Source of the DNA: Streptomyces hilarionis
Lineage (GTDB): Bacteria > Actinomycetota > Actinomycetes > Streptomycetales > Streptomycetaceae
NCBI RefSeq assembly: GCF_024539675.1
Contig: NZ_JAHHIT010000040.1
Span: forward strand, 1-64,000
DNA length: 64,000 bases
Direction of reading: 5' to 3'
Of the stretch, positions 50,633-59,728 are shown one piece after another. Positions within the stretch are counted from its first letter, which is position 1. The number at the start of each line of letters is the position of its first letter. A program made the position numbers and the translations under genes. Below the pieces are notes generated by a model. The model searched no databases, was not told the origin of the DNA, and saw only the letters and a program-made list of their open reading frames with translations.

Positions 50633-51268
50633 ATGCCTCTCATTCCCGAGGAGCCTCAGATTCACGAGAGTGCCCAGGGTCCCCGCGCCGTTCCGGCCAG
50701 CGGCCGCACCGCGCCGACCCCTCGACCTGTACCCGGACCCCGTCCCGCGGCTCCGTCGCGTCCCGGTCGTCCCGGACCCCTCCGGCCCACGCCGCCGGCG
50801 CAGCGCGCGCCGCGTGACACGGCCGCCAAGCCCGGGCCTTCGGCCCCGGCCGCTCCCGCCGCCGCGCCTGCTCCGGCGGCCGCCCAGGTCCAGCTGATCC
50901 CGGCCTCGGCCGTGGGCGCGCTGGACGCCGCCGAGGAGGCCGTCGACCTTCTCCTGGAATCCGGACGCGCTCCGGGTGACGTGCTGGTGATCACGACCGG
51001 CGAACGGCACCCGTGGGCCGCCCACGAGCTGTCCTTCGGCGAGGCGCCCTACTGGGCGCAGCACGACGCCGGGGACGACGTCTTCTACGCGGATGCCGCC
51101 GCGGTGACCCGGGTGGGTACCCGTCCGGTCGTCGTCGTCGCGGTCAACGGCGGACCGGACACGGTGGCCGCCACCGTTCTGCCGCTGGCCCGCACGCGTG
51201 CCTCGGCGCTGCTGATCGTCTGCGGGGACCCGCAGACGATCAACGCGGTGCTGGGCGCGGGCGTCTGA
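50633..51268 (+). CDS. conserved hypothetical protein with Pro/Ala-rich N-terminus
   Basis: 211 aa from the ATG at 50633. The first ~85 residues are Pro/Arg/Ala-rich and disordered. The remaining ~125 form a compact alpha/beta domain ('SAVGALDAAEEAVDLLLESGRAPGDVLVITTGERHPWAAHELSFGEAPYWAQ', ending 'LLIVCGDPQTINAVLGAGV'). The middle of the domain resembles C-terminal segments of UvrD-like helicases ('GEAPYWAQHDAGDDVFYADAAAV'), without helicase motifs. Function unknown. Confidence 0.8.
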   Translation: MPLIPEEPQIHESAQGPRAVPASGRTAPTPRPVPGPRPAAPSRPGRPGPLRPTPPAQRAPRDTAAKPGPSAPAAPAAAPAPAAAQVQLIPASAVGALDAAEEAVDLLLESGRAPGDVLVITTGERHPWAAHELSFGEAPYWAQHDAGDDVFYADAAAVTRVGTRPVVVVAVNGGPDTVAATVLPLARTRASALLIVCGDPQTINAVLGAGV

Positions 51269-51571
51269 GTCCGTTCCGGTAGGCCACGAGGGTCCGGCGC
51301 ATCCGGAAGAGGCGTCGCTGATGCGGCGCCTCTTCCGTGTGCCAGGGCGCCCCTCGGGTGTTCCCGGGCCGGCCGTGGAGGCGGGCGCGTCGGAGTCTTC
51401 GCCCGTACCGGTCGGTTCCGGGCGGGCCCGCTGCCGGGACTCGCCGGCGGGTCTCCGGCCGGGCCCCGGTCCGGCCCCGGCACCGTCCTGCGGTCCGGCC
51501 CCGTCGCCGTCCTCCCGGCCGTGGGGCCGTCTCGGACGAGCGGCCGCCGGTCGTCCGTCCTCCGTCGCCGC
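51269..51571. other. gap between convergent hypothetical genes
   Basis: 303 bp. The only recognisable element is the hairpin at 51304-51337. The rest is GC-rich without coding bias. Confidence 0.5.
51304..51337. terminator. terminator between convergent hypothetical genes
   Basis: CGGAAGAGGCG (51304-51314) pairs perfectly with CGCCTCTTCCG (51327-51337) around a 12-nt loop. Confidence 0.8.
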
Positions 51572-52192
51572 TCAGCGGGCGGCCGCGCGACGCATCACCT
51601 CGGAGGCCGAGCCGCCGGTCCGGGGGAGCGGCGGCGGAGCCTCGGACAGGGCGAAGGGCTCCGGAACCGAATCCGCGTTGGGCCGTCGGCCGCCGCGCCC
51701 CTCCCCGAGGACCTGCCAACCGTCCCGGGTCAGAGTGATGTACGCCCCGCAGCGCAGACCGTGCAAGGTGCAGGCGTCCCGAAGGCCCCACATCCACGCC
51801 CCGTCCTCCTCCGTCCAGCGTGCGTCGCCGTCGCGGCAGTAGAGCAGCACGGCGGTGCGCACCGGGGTGCGCAGCCGAAGATCGTGGGGTATGACCCGGC
51901 GCAGCTGGGCGAGCAGGGCGTTGCGGAACACCCAGCCGTCACTCGAAGCCTGGCGTCGGGTGAACGAGGCGCTGGCCCGCACCCGCTCGTCCGGGTCGAG
52001 GACGGCCACGATCGCCGTGGTCGGCCGCGGCCGGTGCCGTGAGTGCAGTCCGCTGACGACTTCCCGCGGGTTGCGCAGCAGGGGTATCCCGGCCGCGGCC
52101 CATTCGGCAGGCTCGAGCAAACGGTTGGCGGAGGTGGCGGACGTGGAGGTCGACAACGGTGCCGCCGAGGACGGAGCGAATCCGAAGGTCAC
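51572..52192 (-). CDS. conserved hypothetical protein
   Basis: About 206 aa from the GTG at 52192, with GGGAGG just upstream; the frame is open for 47 more codons without a good site. 'WAAAGIPLLRNPREVVSGLHSRHRPRPTTAIVAVLDPDERVRASASF' is followed by 'WVFRNALLAQLRRVIPHDLRLRTPVRTAVLLYCRDGDARWTEEDGAWMWGLRDACTLHGLRCGAYITLTRDGWQVL'. The latter half looks like a RadC/JAB-like or nuclease-like alpha/beta core, but no catalytic motif is certain. Function unknown. Confidence 0.75.
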   Translation of the reverse strand: MTFGFAPSSAAPLSTSTSATSANRLLEPAEWAAAGIPLLRNPREVVSGLHSRHRPRPTTAIVAVLDPDERVRASASFTRRQASSDGWVFRNALLAQLRRVIPHDLRLRTPVRTAVLLYCRDGDARWTEEDGAWMWGLRDACTLHGLRCGAYITLTRDGWQVLGEGRGGRRPNADSVPEPFALSEAPPPLPRTGGSASEVMRRAAAR

Positions 52193-52680
52193 GAGCCTCC
52201 CTTCGGCTACGGCCCACACTGCGGGCGGGTCGGATTCGGGGGAGCGCACGCCGCAGCAGAGCCCAACCGGACTACGGACCGAGCCGTGCGGGGAGCGGAC
52301 CTCAATTCTTCCTGCCGAACTTGGATGCGGCAACGAGCAATTGGGGCCACCGACCGTTATATGGCGGTGAGTGGCTTATATCCCTACCCAGTGTTTCACC
52401 GGAGGATGCGTGAGTCGACGTTCAAGCCTTGTAGGCGCCTTCGAGGCCCGGAGTTTGACGCCGGTTCACCGCGGCGCGACGAGGGCCTGAGGTCTCCCCC
52501 GGCGGGGCGTCGACGTCGGGCGTCCCGGCCGCTACGTGCGCGTAGAGGCTCGCGCCCGCTGCCCCCACCCTCGGCCTGGGGGTGCCCGCGACGGCAGGCG
52601 CGCGCGGGTCCGTCGGCGAGACGGCCGGGGCATCGGTGACCCCTCAGAGGCCGGATACTTTCGCGCCCGGCCGCTCTCCG
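52193..52680. other. non-coding gap with an AT-richer island
   Basis: 488 bp between the hypothetical gene and recQ (both minus strand). Positions ~52305-52400 are unusually AT-rich for this genome, including GTTATATGG and CTTATATCC, and probably hold the promoter of the downstream gene. No ORF with codon bias. Confidence 0.45.
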
Positions 52681-54846
52681 TCAGCCCTGCATGGCCAGAA
52701 CCAGCGGCAACACCCCCTGCGCGCCTGCCCGCCGCAGCATCCGGGCGGCCACCGCGAGGGTCCAGCCCGTCTCGGTGTAGTCGTCCACGAGGAGAACCGG
52801 GCCCGGGGTCTCGGCGAGGGCGGCAGCGAGCGCGGGCGGCACTTCGAGCATGCCGTCGAGCGCCTTGAGGCGCTGGGCGCTGTTGCTCCGGGAGATCGGC
52901 GCGGCGTCGGCGGTGTATTCCACCGTGCCCAGCAGGGGGAGCCGGCCGACCTCGGCGATCCGCGCGCCCAAGGAGGTGACCAGCCGCGGTCGTGTGCGGG
53001 AGGCGACGGTGACCACGCCGACCGGGCGCGGTGAGGCGTCGGCCGCTCCGGAGGCCCAACCGCCGGGCCCCTTCGCCCAGTCCGCCAGCACCTCCACCAC
53101 GGCCCTGGCCACGTCGTCCGGAACCGGTGCGTCAGGAGCCTGGGGCGCCAGCATGGGGCGCAGCCGGTTGCCCCAGCCGATGTCCGAGAGACGCCCCAGA
53201 GCCCGCCCGGACGCCGCCTGCTCGTTCGCCGGGATGCGCCCCTTGAGGCCCATGCCGATCGCCGCCAGGCCGGTCGGCCACATCCGACGGGGCTCCACCT
53301 CGACGCACGCACGGCCCAGGTCCACCCGCGCGGCGTCCAGCGCCGCCGAGGACGTGTCGGCGGCGTACCGCGCTCCCGCGCAGTTGTCGCACCGCCCGCA
53401 CGGCTTCGCGCCCTCGTCGTCGAGCTGGCGCTGGAGGAACTCCATCCGGCAGTCCGTCGTCGACGCGTACTGCCGCATCGCCTCCTGCTCGGCCTTGCGC
53501 TGCCGTGCGACCCACGCGTACCGCTCGGTGTCGTACCGCCACGGCTGCCCGGTCGACAGCCAGCCGCCCTTGACCCGCTTGACCGCCCCGTCGACGTCGA
53601 GAACCTTGAGCATCGTCTCCAGCCGGGAGCGGCGCAGCTCCACCAGGGGCTCCAACGCGGGCAGCGACACGGGCCGCTCCGCCTGCGCGAGAACGTCCAG
53701 CGTGCGACGCACCAGGTCCTCCGGCGGGAAGGCGAGCGACGCGAAGTACTCCCAGATCGCCTCGTCCTCCCTTCCCGGCAGGAGCAGCACCTCGGCGTGC
53801 TCGACACCGCGTCCGGCACGGCCGACCTGCTGGTAGTACGCGATGGGGGAGGACGGCGAGCCGAGGTGCACGACGAAGCCCAGGTCGGGCTTGTCGAAGC
53901 CCATGCCGAGAGCGGAGGTCGCGACCAGCGCTTTCACCTTGTTGGCCAGCAGGTCTTCTTCCGCCTGCTGCCGGTCGGCGTTCTCGGTGCGGCCCGTGTA
54001 CGAGGCGACGACATGTCCGCGCTGCCGCAGAAAGGCGGTGACCTCCTCCGCGGCGGCCACGGTGAGCGTGTAGACGATCCCCGAGCCGGGGAGCTCGTCG
54101 AGATGGTCGGCGAGCCAGGCCATCCGGTGCGCCGCGTCGGGCAGCCGCAGCACGTTCAGGCTCAGGCTCTCGCGATCCAGCGGGCCGCGCAGCACCAGGG
54201 CGTCCGAGGCGCCCCCGGTGCCGAGTTGCTCGGCGACGTCGGCGGTCACGCGGGCGTTGGCGGTCGCGGTCGTCGCGAGGACCGGCACGCCGGCCGGGAG
54301 GTCGGAGAGCATCGTCCGCAGGCGGCGGTAGTCCGGCCGGAAGTCGTGGCCCCAGTCGGAGATGCAGTGCGCCTCGTCGACCACGAGCAGGCCGGTGGCG
54401 GCGGCCAGCCGGGGCAGCACCTGGTCGCGGAAGTCCGGGTTGTTGAGGCGCTCCGGACTGACCAGGAGGACGTCCACCTCGCCGGCCGCGATCTCGCCCT
54501 GCACGGTCTCCCATTCCTCCGTGTTCGAGGAGTTGATGGTCCGTGCACGGATACCGGCCCGGGCCGCGGCGTCGACCTGGTTGCGCATGAGGGCGAGCAG
54601 CGGCGAGACGATCACCGTGGGGCCGGAGCCGCGGGCCCGGAGCAGGGAGGTCGCCACGAAGTACACGGCGGACTTCCCCCAGCCCGTCCGCTGGACCACC
54701 AGGGCCCGGCGCCGGTCGGCGACCAGCGCCTCGATCGCCCGCCACTGGTCCTCCCGCAGCCGGGCCGCGCCCGAGGCGTCGCCGACGAGGCGGGCGAGGA
54801 CGGCGTCGGCGTCGGCCCGGAGATCCGTGTTGCTCGTGTGCTCCAT
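52681..54846 (-). CDS. RecQ-type helicase fused to a phosphoribosyltransferase-like domain
   Basis: 721 aa from the ATG at 54846, which follows TTGTAT by 6 nt; a TTG at 54858 overlaps the -10 and is rejected. Helicase core: '[18 protein letters not shown]' (Walker A, GWGKS), '[10 protein letters not shown]', DEAH '[24 protein letters not shown]', 'ATTATA', '[19 protein letters not shown]', 'QQVGRAGRG'. A Zn-binding region 'CRMEF...CGRCDNC' follows. The last ~110 residues are a PRTase-like fold with '[35 protein letters not shown]', the PRPP-binding-loop pattern. There is no HRDC domain. Found as an unusual actinobacterial RecQ subfamily. Confidence 0.9.
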   Translation of the reverse strand: MEHTSNTDLRADADAVLARLVGDASGAARLREDQWRAIEALVADRRRALVVQRTGWGKSAVYFVATSLLRARGSGPTVIVSPLLALMRNQVDAAARAGIRARTINSSNTEEWETVQGEIAAGEVDVLLVSPERLNNPDFRDQVLPRLAAATGLLVVDEAHCISDWGHDFRPDYRRLRTMLSDLPAGVPVLATTATANARVTADVAEQLGTGGASDALVLRGPLDRESLSLNVLRLPDAAHRMAWLADHLDELPGSGIVYTLTVAAAEEVTAFLRQRGHVVASYTGRTENADRQQAEEDLLANKVKALVATSALGMGFDKPDLGFVVHLGSPSSPIAYYQQVGRAGRGVEHAEVLLLPGREDEAIWEYFASLAFPPEDLVRRTLDVLAQAERPVSLPALEPLVELRRSRLETMLKVLDVDGAVKRVKGGWLSTGQPWRYDTERYAWVARQRKAEQEAMRQYASTTDCRMEFLQRQLDDEGAKPCGRCDNCAGARYAADTSSAALDAARVDLGRACVEVEPRRMWPTGLAAIGMGLKGRIPANEQAASGRALGRLSDIGWGNRLRPMLAPQAPDAPVPDDVARAVVEVLADWAKGPGGWASGAADASPRPVGVVTVASRTRPRLVTSLGARIAEVGRLPLLGTVEYTADAAPISRSNSAQRLKALDGMLEVPPALAAALAETPGPVLLVDDYTETGWTLAVAARMLRRAGAQGVLPLVLAMQG

Positions 54847-54852
54847 GCCTCC

Positions 54853-54875
54853 ATACAACAGGACGGCGCTGACAA
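54853..54875 (-). promoter_or_regulatory. RecA-NDp/PafBC-like promoter of the recQ-type gene
   Basis: On the minus strand TTGTCAGCG (complement of 54867-54875), exactly 8 bp, then TTGTAT (complement of 54853-54858). It matches TTGTCRGTG-N8-TAnnnT except one base in each box. The ATG is 6 nt downstream. Confidence 0.55.
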
Positions 54876-55008
54876 TCCGGTCACGGCCGTTGCGGGAGCA
54901 GGGCTCCGAGCGCCTTCGGGTCTCGTCGGCCCGGCTTGTCTGACATGTCCGCGATTGGAGTTATCCACAGGTCGAGCGGGATTTCGGCATACGCGAGATC
55001 GTCTGCGC

Positions 55009-56883
55009 ATGACGAATCACAGCGAATCGACCGGCCCCTCCGAAAACGGCCCCATCGCCCGGCGCGACGACCGGGAGGCGCAGAACGCCCACGAAGGGCG
55101 GGACGAACGCGGCGGGCGGAGCGGCTCGGCGGAGGCCGGCGGTCCCACGGCACACGACAGTCGTCCGATGGACGACGGGGAGGCCGAGTACGGCACTGAC
55201 CGGACCGTCCACCAGGTCACCCTGCGATCCCCGGACGAACTGGCCGACGCGCTGCCCTATCTGCTCGGGTACCGGCCCGAGGACAGCATCGTGCTGGTGG
55301 CCCTGCACGACCTCGGCGGCCGGGGGCGTTTCGGCGGCCGGGCCCGGCTCGGCATCCCCGCCAACCCCGACGACTGGGAAGCCGTCGCGCAGCAGTTGGC
55401 GCAGGGCCTGGTCACGGGCAGCGAACGTCGAGGCGACCGTCCCGCGCAGATGGTCGCCTACCTCTGCCAGGAGCCGGGGCCCGGAGAGACGGGCCGACAG
55501 GTCATGGAGCGCCTCAAGCCGCTCGCCGATCGGTTGCGCCTCGCCTGCGGCCGCCTCGACATCCCGGTGATCGAAGCCCTCTGCATCGCGGACGGCCGGT
55601 TCTGGTCGTACTGCTGCGCCGGTCGAGGATGCTGTCCGGTCGAGGGCGTCCGGATGGGCCTGCCGGGAACCTCCGTGCTGGCCGCTGCCGCGACCTACGC
55701 GGGGATCCAGGTCCGGGGCACTCTGCGCGAGCTGCGGGCCCGGTTGCAACCGCTGGAGACGGGCGTGGCCCTGGAGCAGGAAGTCGCCCTGGACACCGCC
55801 GCCATGGCGCTGATCCCGAGGATCCTGGACGACGCGAACCGTGTGGGTGTCACCGCCGAGACTCTGCGACTCGCGCGGCGGGTGATGCGGCGCCTGGCCG
55901 ACGCGCCCGTGGTGTCCGGCGCGCTTCTCGCCGACCAGCGGGACGACGAACTGATCGGATGCGACGAGGCAGCGGCTCTGATCCTCGGCCTCCAGGACCG
56001 GGTGACGCGCGACCGGGCAGCCGAGTGGATGGAGGGCGACGAGGCGGCTCCCGCACTGCGGCTGTGGCGAGCCCTGGCGAGGCGCTGCGTCGGGCCCTAC
56101 GCAGAACACGCGGCGGCGTCGCTGACCCTCGCAGGCTGGGTCGCGTGGTCCGGCGGCGACGAGCTCGAGGCGAGGGAGGCGTTCGCCATGGCGCTGGGCG
56201 TGGACCCCGGCTACCTCTTCGCCCGCCTGCTGCACCAGGCCTGCAACGAAGGCCTCGACCCCGAGGCGGTACGACGTTGCCTGCGCGCCGAACGGGACGG
56301 ACGAGACGCACGCGCCGAAGGAGACGCGCGCGACGGACGCGGCGCCGACCGCGCGGCGGGACACGTGAGCGCGGAAGCCGGTGCGATTCACGAAGCCAGT
56401 GCGATTCACGAATCCGGTGGGCTTCACGAAACCGGTGAGGCCCGCGTAACCGATGAGTCCGGCGCTGGCGGAGCGATCACTGCGACCGACGGGAGGCAGG
56501 TCGAGAACGCCGTGGCCGCCGACGACACTGCGGCCACAGAGAGCACCGCGGTCGCGGAGGACTCGGACCCGCACGGCTCGCCGGCGGCTGCGTCGGGGCC
56601 GCTGCCGACCGCTGCCCGCCCGACCGCCCGCAGGCGTCATCGTCCGCGTTCCACCCCTGTCGGGACGGAGCCCGCGCAGACCGCGGAAGGAGTCGCGCCG
56701 GGTCCCGAGACGAGGGAATCCCGTCACCGTCCGACGCCGTCCGATGTCACTCGCCCCACAGCGCCGAGTCGTGCCGGGGCGCGTACGCGCCCCGGCGGGG
56801 GCCCCTCCGCCCGACGCCATGGCGAGTCCGGGGAAGGCGTGCGGCTCCACGCGGACGCGGGCGAAACCCCCGGCCGTCCCTGA
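55009..56883 (+). CDS. DUF4192 domain protein with long disordered tail
   Basis: 624 aa from the ATG at 55009. Residues ~65-435 are DUF4192 ('VTLRSPDELADALPYLLGYRPEDSIVLVAL', 'ADGRFWSYCCAGRGCCPVEGVRM', 'ALRLWRALARRCVGPYAEHAAASLTLAGWVAWSGGDELEAREAFAMALGVDPGY'). The C-terminal ~190 residues are disordered and include an 18-bp DNA repeat encoding His-Glu-containing hexapeptides. DUF4192 has no known function but is common in actinobacteria. Divergent from recQ. Confidence 0.85.
   Translation: MTNHSESTGPSENGPIARRDDREAQNAHEGRDERGGRSGSAEAGGPTAHDSRPMDDGEAEYGTDRTVHQVTLRSPDELADALPYLLGYRPEDSIVLVALHDLGGRGRFGGRARLGIPANPDDWEAVAQQLAQGLVTGSERRGDRPAQMVAYLCQEPGPGETGRQVMERLKPLADRLRLACGRLDIPVIEALCIADGRFWSYCCAGRGCCPVEGVRMGLPGTSVLAAAATYAGIQVRGTLRELRARLQPLETGVALEQEVALDTAAMALIPRILDDANRVGVTAETLRLARRVMRRLADAPVVSGALLADQRDDELIGCDEAAALILGLQDRVTRDRAAEWMEGDEAAPALRLWRALARRCVGPYAEHAAASLTLAGWVAWSGGDELEAREAFAMALGVDPGYLFARLLHQACNEGLDPEAVRRCLRAERDGRDARAEGDARDGRGADRAAGHVSAEAGAIHEASAIHESGGLHETGEARVTDESGAGGAITATDGRQVENAVAADDTAATESTAVAEDSDPHGSPAAASGPLPTAARPTARRRHRPRSTPVGTEPAQTAEGVAPGPETRESRHRPTPSDVTRPTAPSRAGARTRPGGGPSARRHGESGEGVRLHADAGETPGRP
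56381..56434 (+). repeat. 18-bp in-frame repeat in the DUF4192 gene
   Basis: Three units start at 56381, 56399 and 56417 with core GATTCACGAA (third unit GCTTCACGAA), encoding Ala-Ile-His-Glu type hexapeptides. Confidence 0.85.
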
Positions 56884-57119
56884 GGACGCCCTCGCGACAC
56901 ATCCCGCCGGAGTCCGCGCCCGGCCCGACGCGTGGGCCAGGCGACCGCCATCGGTGGGGCCTTCCGGCCGGGGGCGTGACCTGGGGGAGGCCCACCCCGT
57001 TCACCTGAGTGGCGGATTGCCTGCTCGGGCGCGCCGCCGCAGCTCCCCCGCCGTGCCGGAGCCTCCCCTCGGGCCTCGACCTTCGCCCGAGGCGCACAGA
57101 GAGCAGAAGAAGTCACCGC

Positions 57120-59588
57120 ATGCATCAGCCGACTCCGCCCTCCGCCGCCGACGCACCCCTCAGCATCGACGAACGCTCCGGCCGCGACGAACGCTCCCAC
57201 TCCTCCCGGCCGGCACCGCCCCAGGACGCGGACGCCGACCGGCAGTTCGTCGAGCGACAACTCCTCGACCGAGCGGCTCCGGGCCACCCGAGCCCGGACG
57301 CCGGCCCGGCGCACGCAGCCACGCCGGATCCCGCCCCTGGCCTTCCCCCCGGAAACAGCCTGCACATTCCTTCGGACGCCGGTCGCTCGCAACCTTCAGG
57401 CACGTCCGCAGGCCCGGCCAACACCCTGTCGCCAGGGCTCCCGCCGCCCGAACCGGGTCACCGCGCCTCGCCCGGTGCCCCGTCGCCCGGGGCGGCCCAC
57501 GGCGCCTCGTCCGGTTTCGAGTCGCTTCGGCGGACCAGCCGCATGTCGCCGCGCCTCCTCCCACCACCCGGCGCCGCCGGGCGCCCGTCCGGGGCCGGCG
57601 CCGGCGTTTCCAGGGAGGCCCCATCGGTTCCGCCGCGCGCCGCGGGCCTGCCGCCCGTCCACACGGCGATGATCTGTGTCGCCCTGCCAGGCCTCGCCAT
57701 CTCGACGGAACAGGGGCAGCTGACCGGAAACGGACTGGAGGGCTTCTACCGGGCGGGCCGGCGGATCCTGTCCCGGTGCCGACTGCGGGTGGCAGGACGC
57801 GAGCCCCTCGTGGTGCAGGCCCGGATGACCCTGGCGGACTCCGCGCGCTTCGTCGGCACCCTGCGCGTCACTCCGCACGGCGGCCCGGACCCGGATGTGA
57901 TCGTCGAGCGGATCCGCTCCGCGGACGGCACGGAGCGCATCACCCTGCGCAGCACGGCCGCACGGCCACTGCGCCTCCCGGTCGAGGTGGCCCTGGGCAC
58001 CGACCTGGCCGACCTCGGGGCGATCGCCGCCGGCACGGTGGGCCCCGAACTGCCGGCCAGCGTCCACGGCTCCGGGTTGCGTTGGTCCAGTGCCACCGGG
58101 ACCTCGAGCGTCAGCGCCGACCCGGCGCCCGCCGACGCGATCGCCTCCGCGGGACTGCTGCGCTGGGAATTCGACCTGCCTCCCGGCGGCAGCGTCCGCG
58201 TGGAGCTGAGAGTCCGGCTGGACGGCGCGGGCCCGGCCCGTGCCGTCGGCCGGGCGGTGAGCAGCCCGCTGGCGTCCGCGCAGGCCACGGGCGACGACCC
58301 CCGTGTCGCAGGCCTGCTGGCGAGAAGCGTGCAGGATCTGCGGGCCCTGCTGGTGCGCGATCCCGAGCGCCCCACGGACGCCCACCTCGCGGCAGGCGCC
58401 CCCTGGCGCTGTGGGCTGGCCCCGGCCGAGGCGCTGGCCGCGGCGCGGATGGCGTTGCCCCTGGGCACCCGTCTCGCCGCGGGCACGCTGCGCACGCTCG
58501 CCCGTAGCCAGGTCACCCTCCCGGGGCCGAGGTGCGGCATGATCCCCGGCCCGCGTCGGGACGCGGGCGTGCACCTGCCACCCGCCTGCACGGGGACGGA
58601 GGCCACGCTGCTCTTCCCGGTGCTTCTCGCGGAGGCCCGCCGATGGGGTCTGCCCGACGGCGAGACGGAGGAACTGCTGCCGGCGGCCGAACGCTGTCTG
58701 ACCTGGTTGCGCACCTCGCTCGGCGACGGCCCGTACCTGCGGGACCCGCAGCCCAACGGTCCCGTCCGCTGCGAGACCCAGGCCCACGCCCACCGTGCCG
58801 CGCTCCTCGGCGCCGACCTGCTCGACGCCTGCGGCCGACCGGGCGACGGCGGACTGCGGGAATGGGCGCGGACGGCGCGCGCGGTGTTCCGCCGGGACTT
58901 CTGGATCGACGACGGGGCGGGCGGCCGCCCCGCCGCCGCGCTCGGCCCCGACGGACGGCCGCTGCCCCACCTCTGCGCGACGACCGTCCACATCCTCGAC
59001 ACCGGGCTGCTGGGCGGCGGCGTCCACGCCCCGGGGCTGCTGGACAAGGTGCAGACCGAACAACTGGCCCGATTGCTCGGAAGCCCCGCCATGGACTCCG
59101 GCTGGGGGCTGCGCGGTCTCGGCGCGACGGAGGCGGGCCACAACCCCTTCGGCCACCGCAGTGGCGCCGTCCGCGTCCACGAGACGGCGATCGCCGTCGC
59201 CGGACTGGCGGCCACGGGCTACGAAAGAGAGAGCGTGGCCCTCCTGCGGGGCGTACTGGCGGCGGCCGACGCCTTCGGCCACCGCCTCCCGGAGATGTAC
59301 GCGGGGGAGCAGCGCGGAGCCGGAAGCGCGCCCCTTCCCCACCCGGCCGCCTGCCGTCCCGCCGCCACCGCGGCTGCGGCGGGAGTCCTGCTGTTGACCA
59401 CACTCGTCGGCGTTCGCCCCGACGCCCCCGCCGGAACAATCACCCTGCGCCCGCTGCCCAGCGCACCGCTGGGCGAGGTCGCTCTGACGGGTCTGCGGGT
59501 CGCGGGCGCACCCTTCTCCGTACGGGTCGGTCGGCTCGGACTCGCCATGGTGGACGAGGCGGCCGAAGGCCTTCAACTGGGAGTGTGA
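57120..59588 (+). CDS. glycogen debranching-like protein (GDE_N_bis / amylo-alpha-1,6-glucosidase family)
   Basis: 822 aa from the ATG at 57120. The first ~180 residues are Pro/Ser/Ala-rich and disordered; an alternative ATG at 57543 would shorten it. Then follows an N-terminal beta-sandwich ('GNGLEGFYRAGRRILSRCRLRVAGREPLVVQARM', 'RTLRSTAARPLRLPVEVALG'-like) and an (alpha/alpha)6 barrel region with 'GAPWRCGLAPAEALAAARMALPLGTRLAAGTLRTLA', 'MIPGPRRDAGVHLPPACTGTEATLLFPVLLAEA', 'SGWGLRGLGATEAGHNPFGHRSGAVRVHETAIAVAGLA'. Such proteins act on alpha-glucans, but the usual catalytic acids cannot be assigned with certainty, so activity is uncertain. Confidence 0.82.
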   Translation: MHQPTPPSAADAPLSIDERSGRDERSHSSRPAPPQDADADRQFVERQLLDRAAPGHPSPDAGPAHAATPDPAPGLPPGNSLHIPSDAGRSQPSGTSAGPANTLSPGLPPPEPGHRASPGAPSPGAAHGASSGFESLRRTSRMSPRLLPPPGAAGRPSGAGAGVSREAPSVPPRAAGLPPVHTAMICVALPGLAISTEQGQLTGNGLEGFYRAGRRILSRCRLRVAGREPLVVQARMTLADSARFVGTLRVTPHGGPDPDVIVERIRSADGTERITLRSTAARPLRLPVEVALGTDLADLGAIAAGTVGPELPASVHGSGLRWSSATGTSSVSADPAPADAIASAGLLRWEFDLPPGGSVRVELRVRLDGAGPARAVGRAVSSPLASAQATGDDPRVAGLLARSVQDLRALLVRDPERPTDAHLAAGAPWRCGLAPAEALAAARMALPLGTRLAAGTLRTLARSQVTLPGPRCGMIPGPRRDAGVHLPPACTGTEATLLFPVLLAEARRWGLPDGETEELLPAAERCLTWLRTSLGDGPYLRDPQPNGPVRCETQAHAHRAALLGADLLDACGRPGDGGLREWARTARAVFRRDFWIDDGAGGRPAAALGPDGRPLPHLCATTVHILDTGLLGGGVHAPGLLDKVQTEQLARLLGSPAMDSGWGLRGLGATEAGHNPFGHRSGAVRVHETAIAVAGLAATGYERESVALLRGVLAAADAFGHRLPEMYAGEQRGAGSAPLPHPAACRPAATAAAAGVLLLTTLVGVRPDAPAGTITLRPLPSAPLGEVALTGLRVAGAPFSVRVGRLGLAMVDEAAEGLQLGV

Positions 59589-59699
59589 GCCCGTGTGACC
59601 TGGGACGACGTCGTGCAGGATGGCCCGTGACCCGGCGCGCGCCCGGCGGACGGGACCGCCCCGGATCCGCCATCGATGCGACCGGTGAAAGGAGTGTTT

Positions 59700-59720
59700 A
59701 TCGTCAGGGAGACGACTATG
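59700..59720. promoter_or_regulatory. inverted repeat before the Nudix gene
   Basis: TCGTC-N5-GACGA dyad (TCGTC from ~59701, GACGA from ~59711), 10-15 bp upstream of the ATG. A candidate self-operator if the protein is an NrtR-like regulator. Confidence 0.4.
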
Positions 59721-59728
59721 ATCACCGC

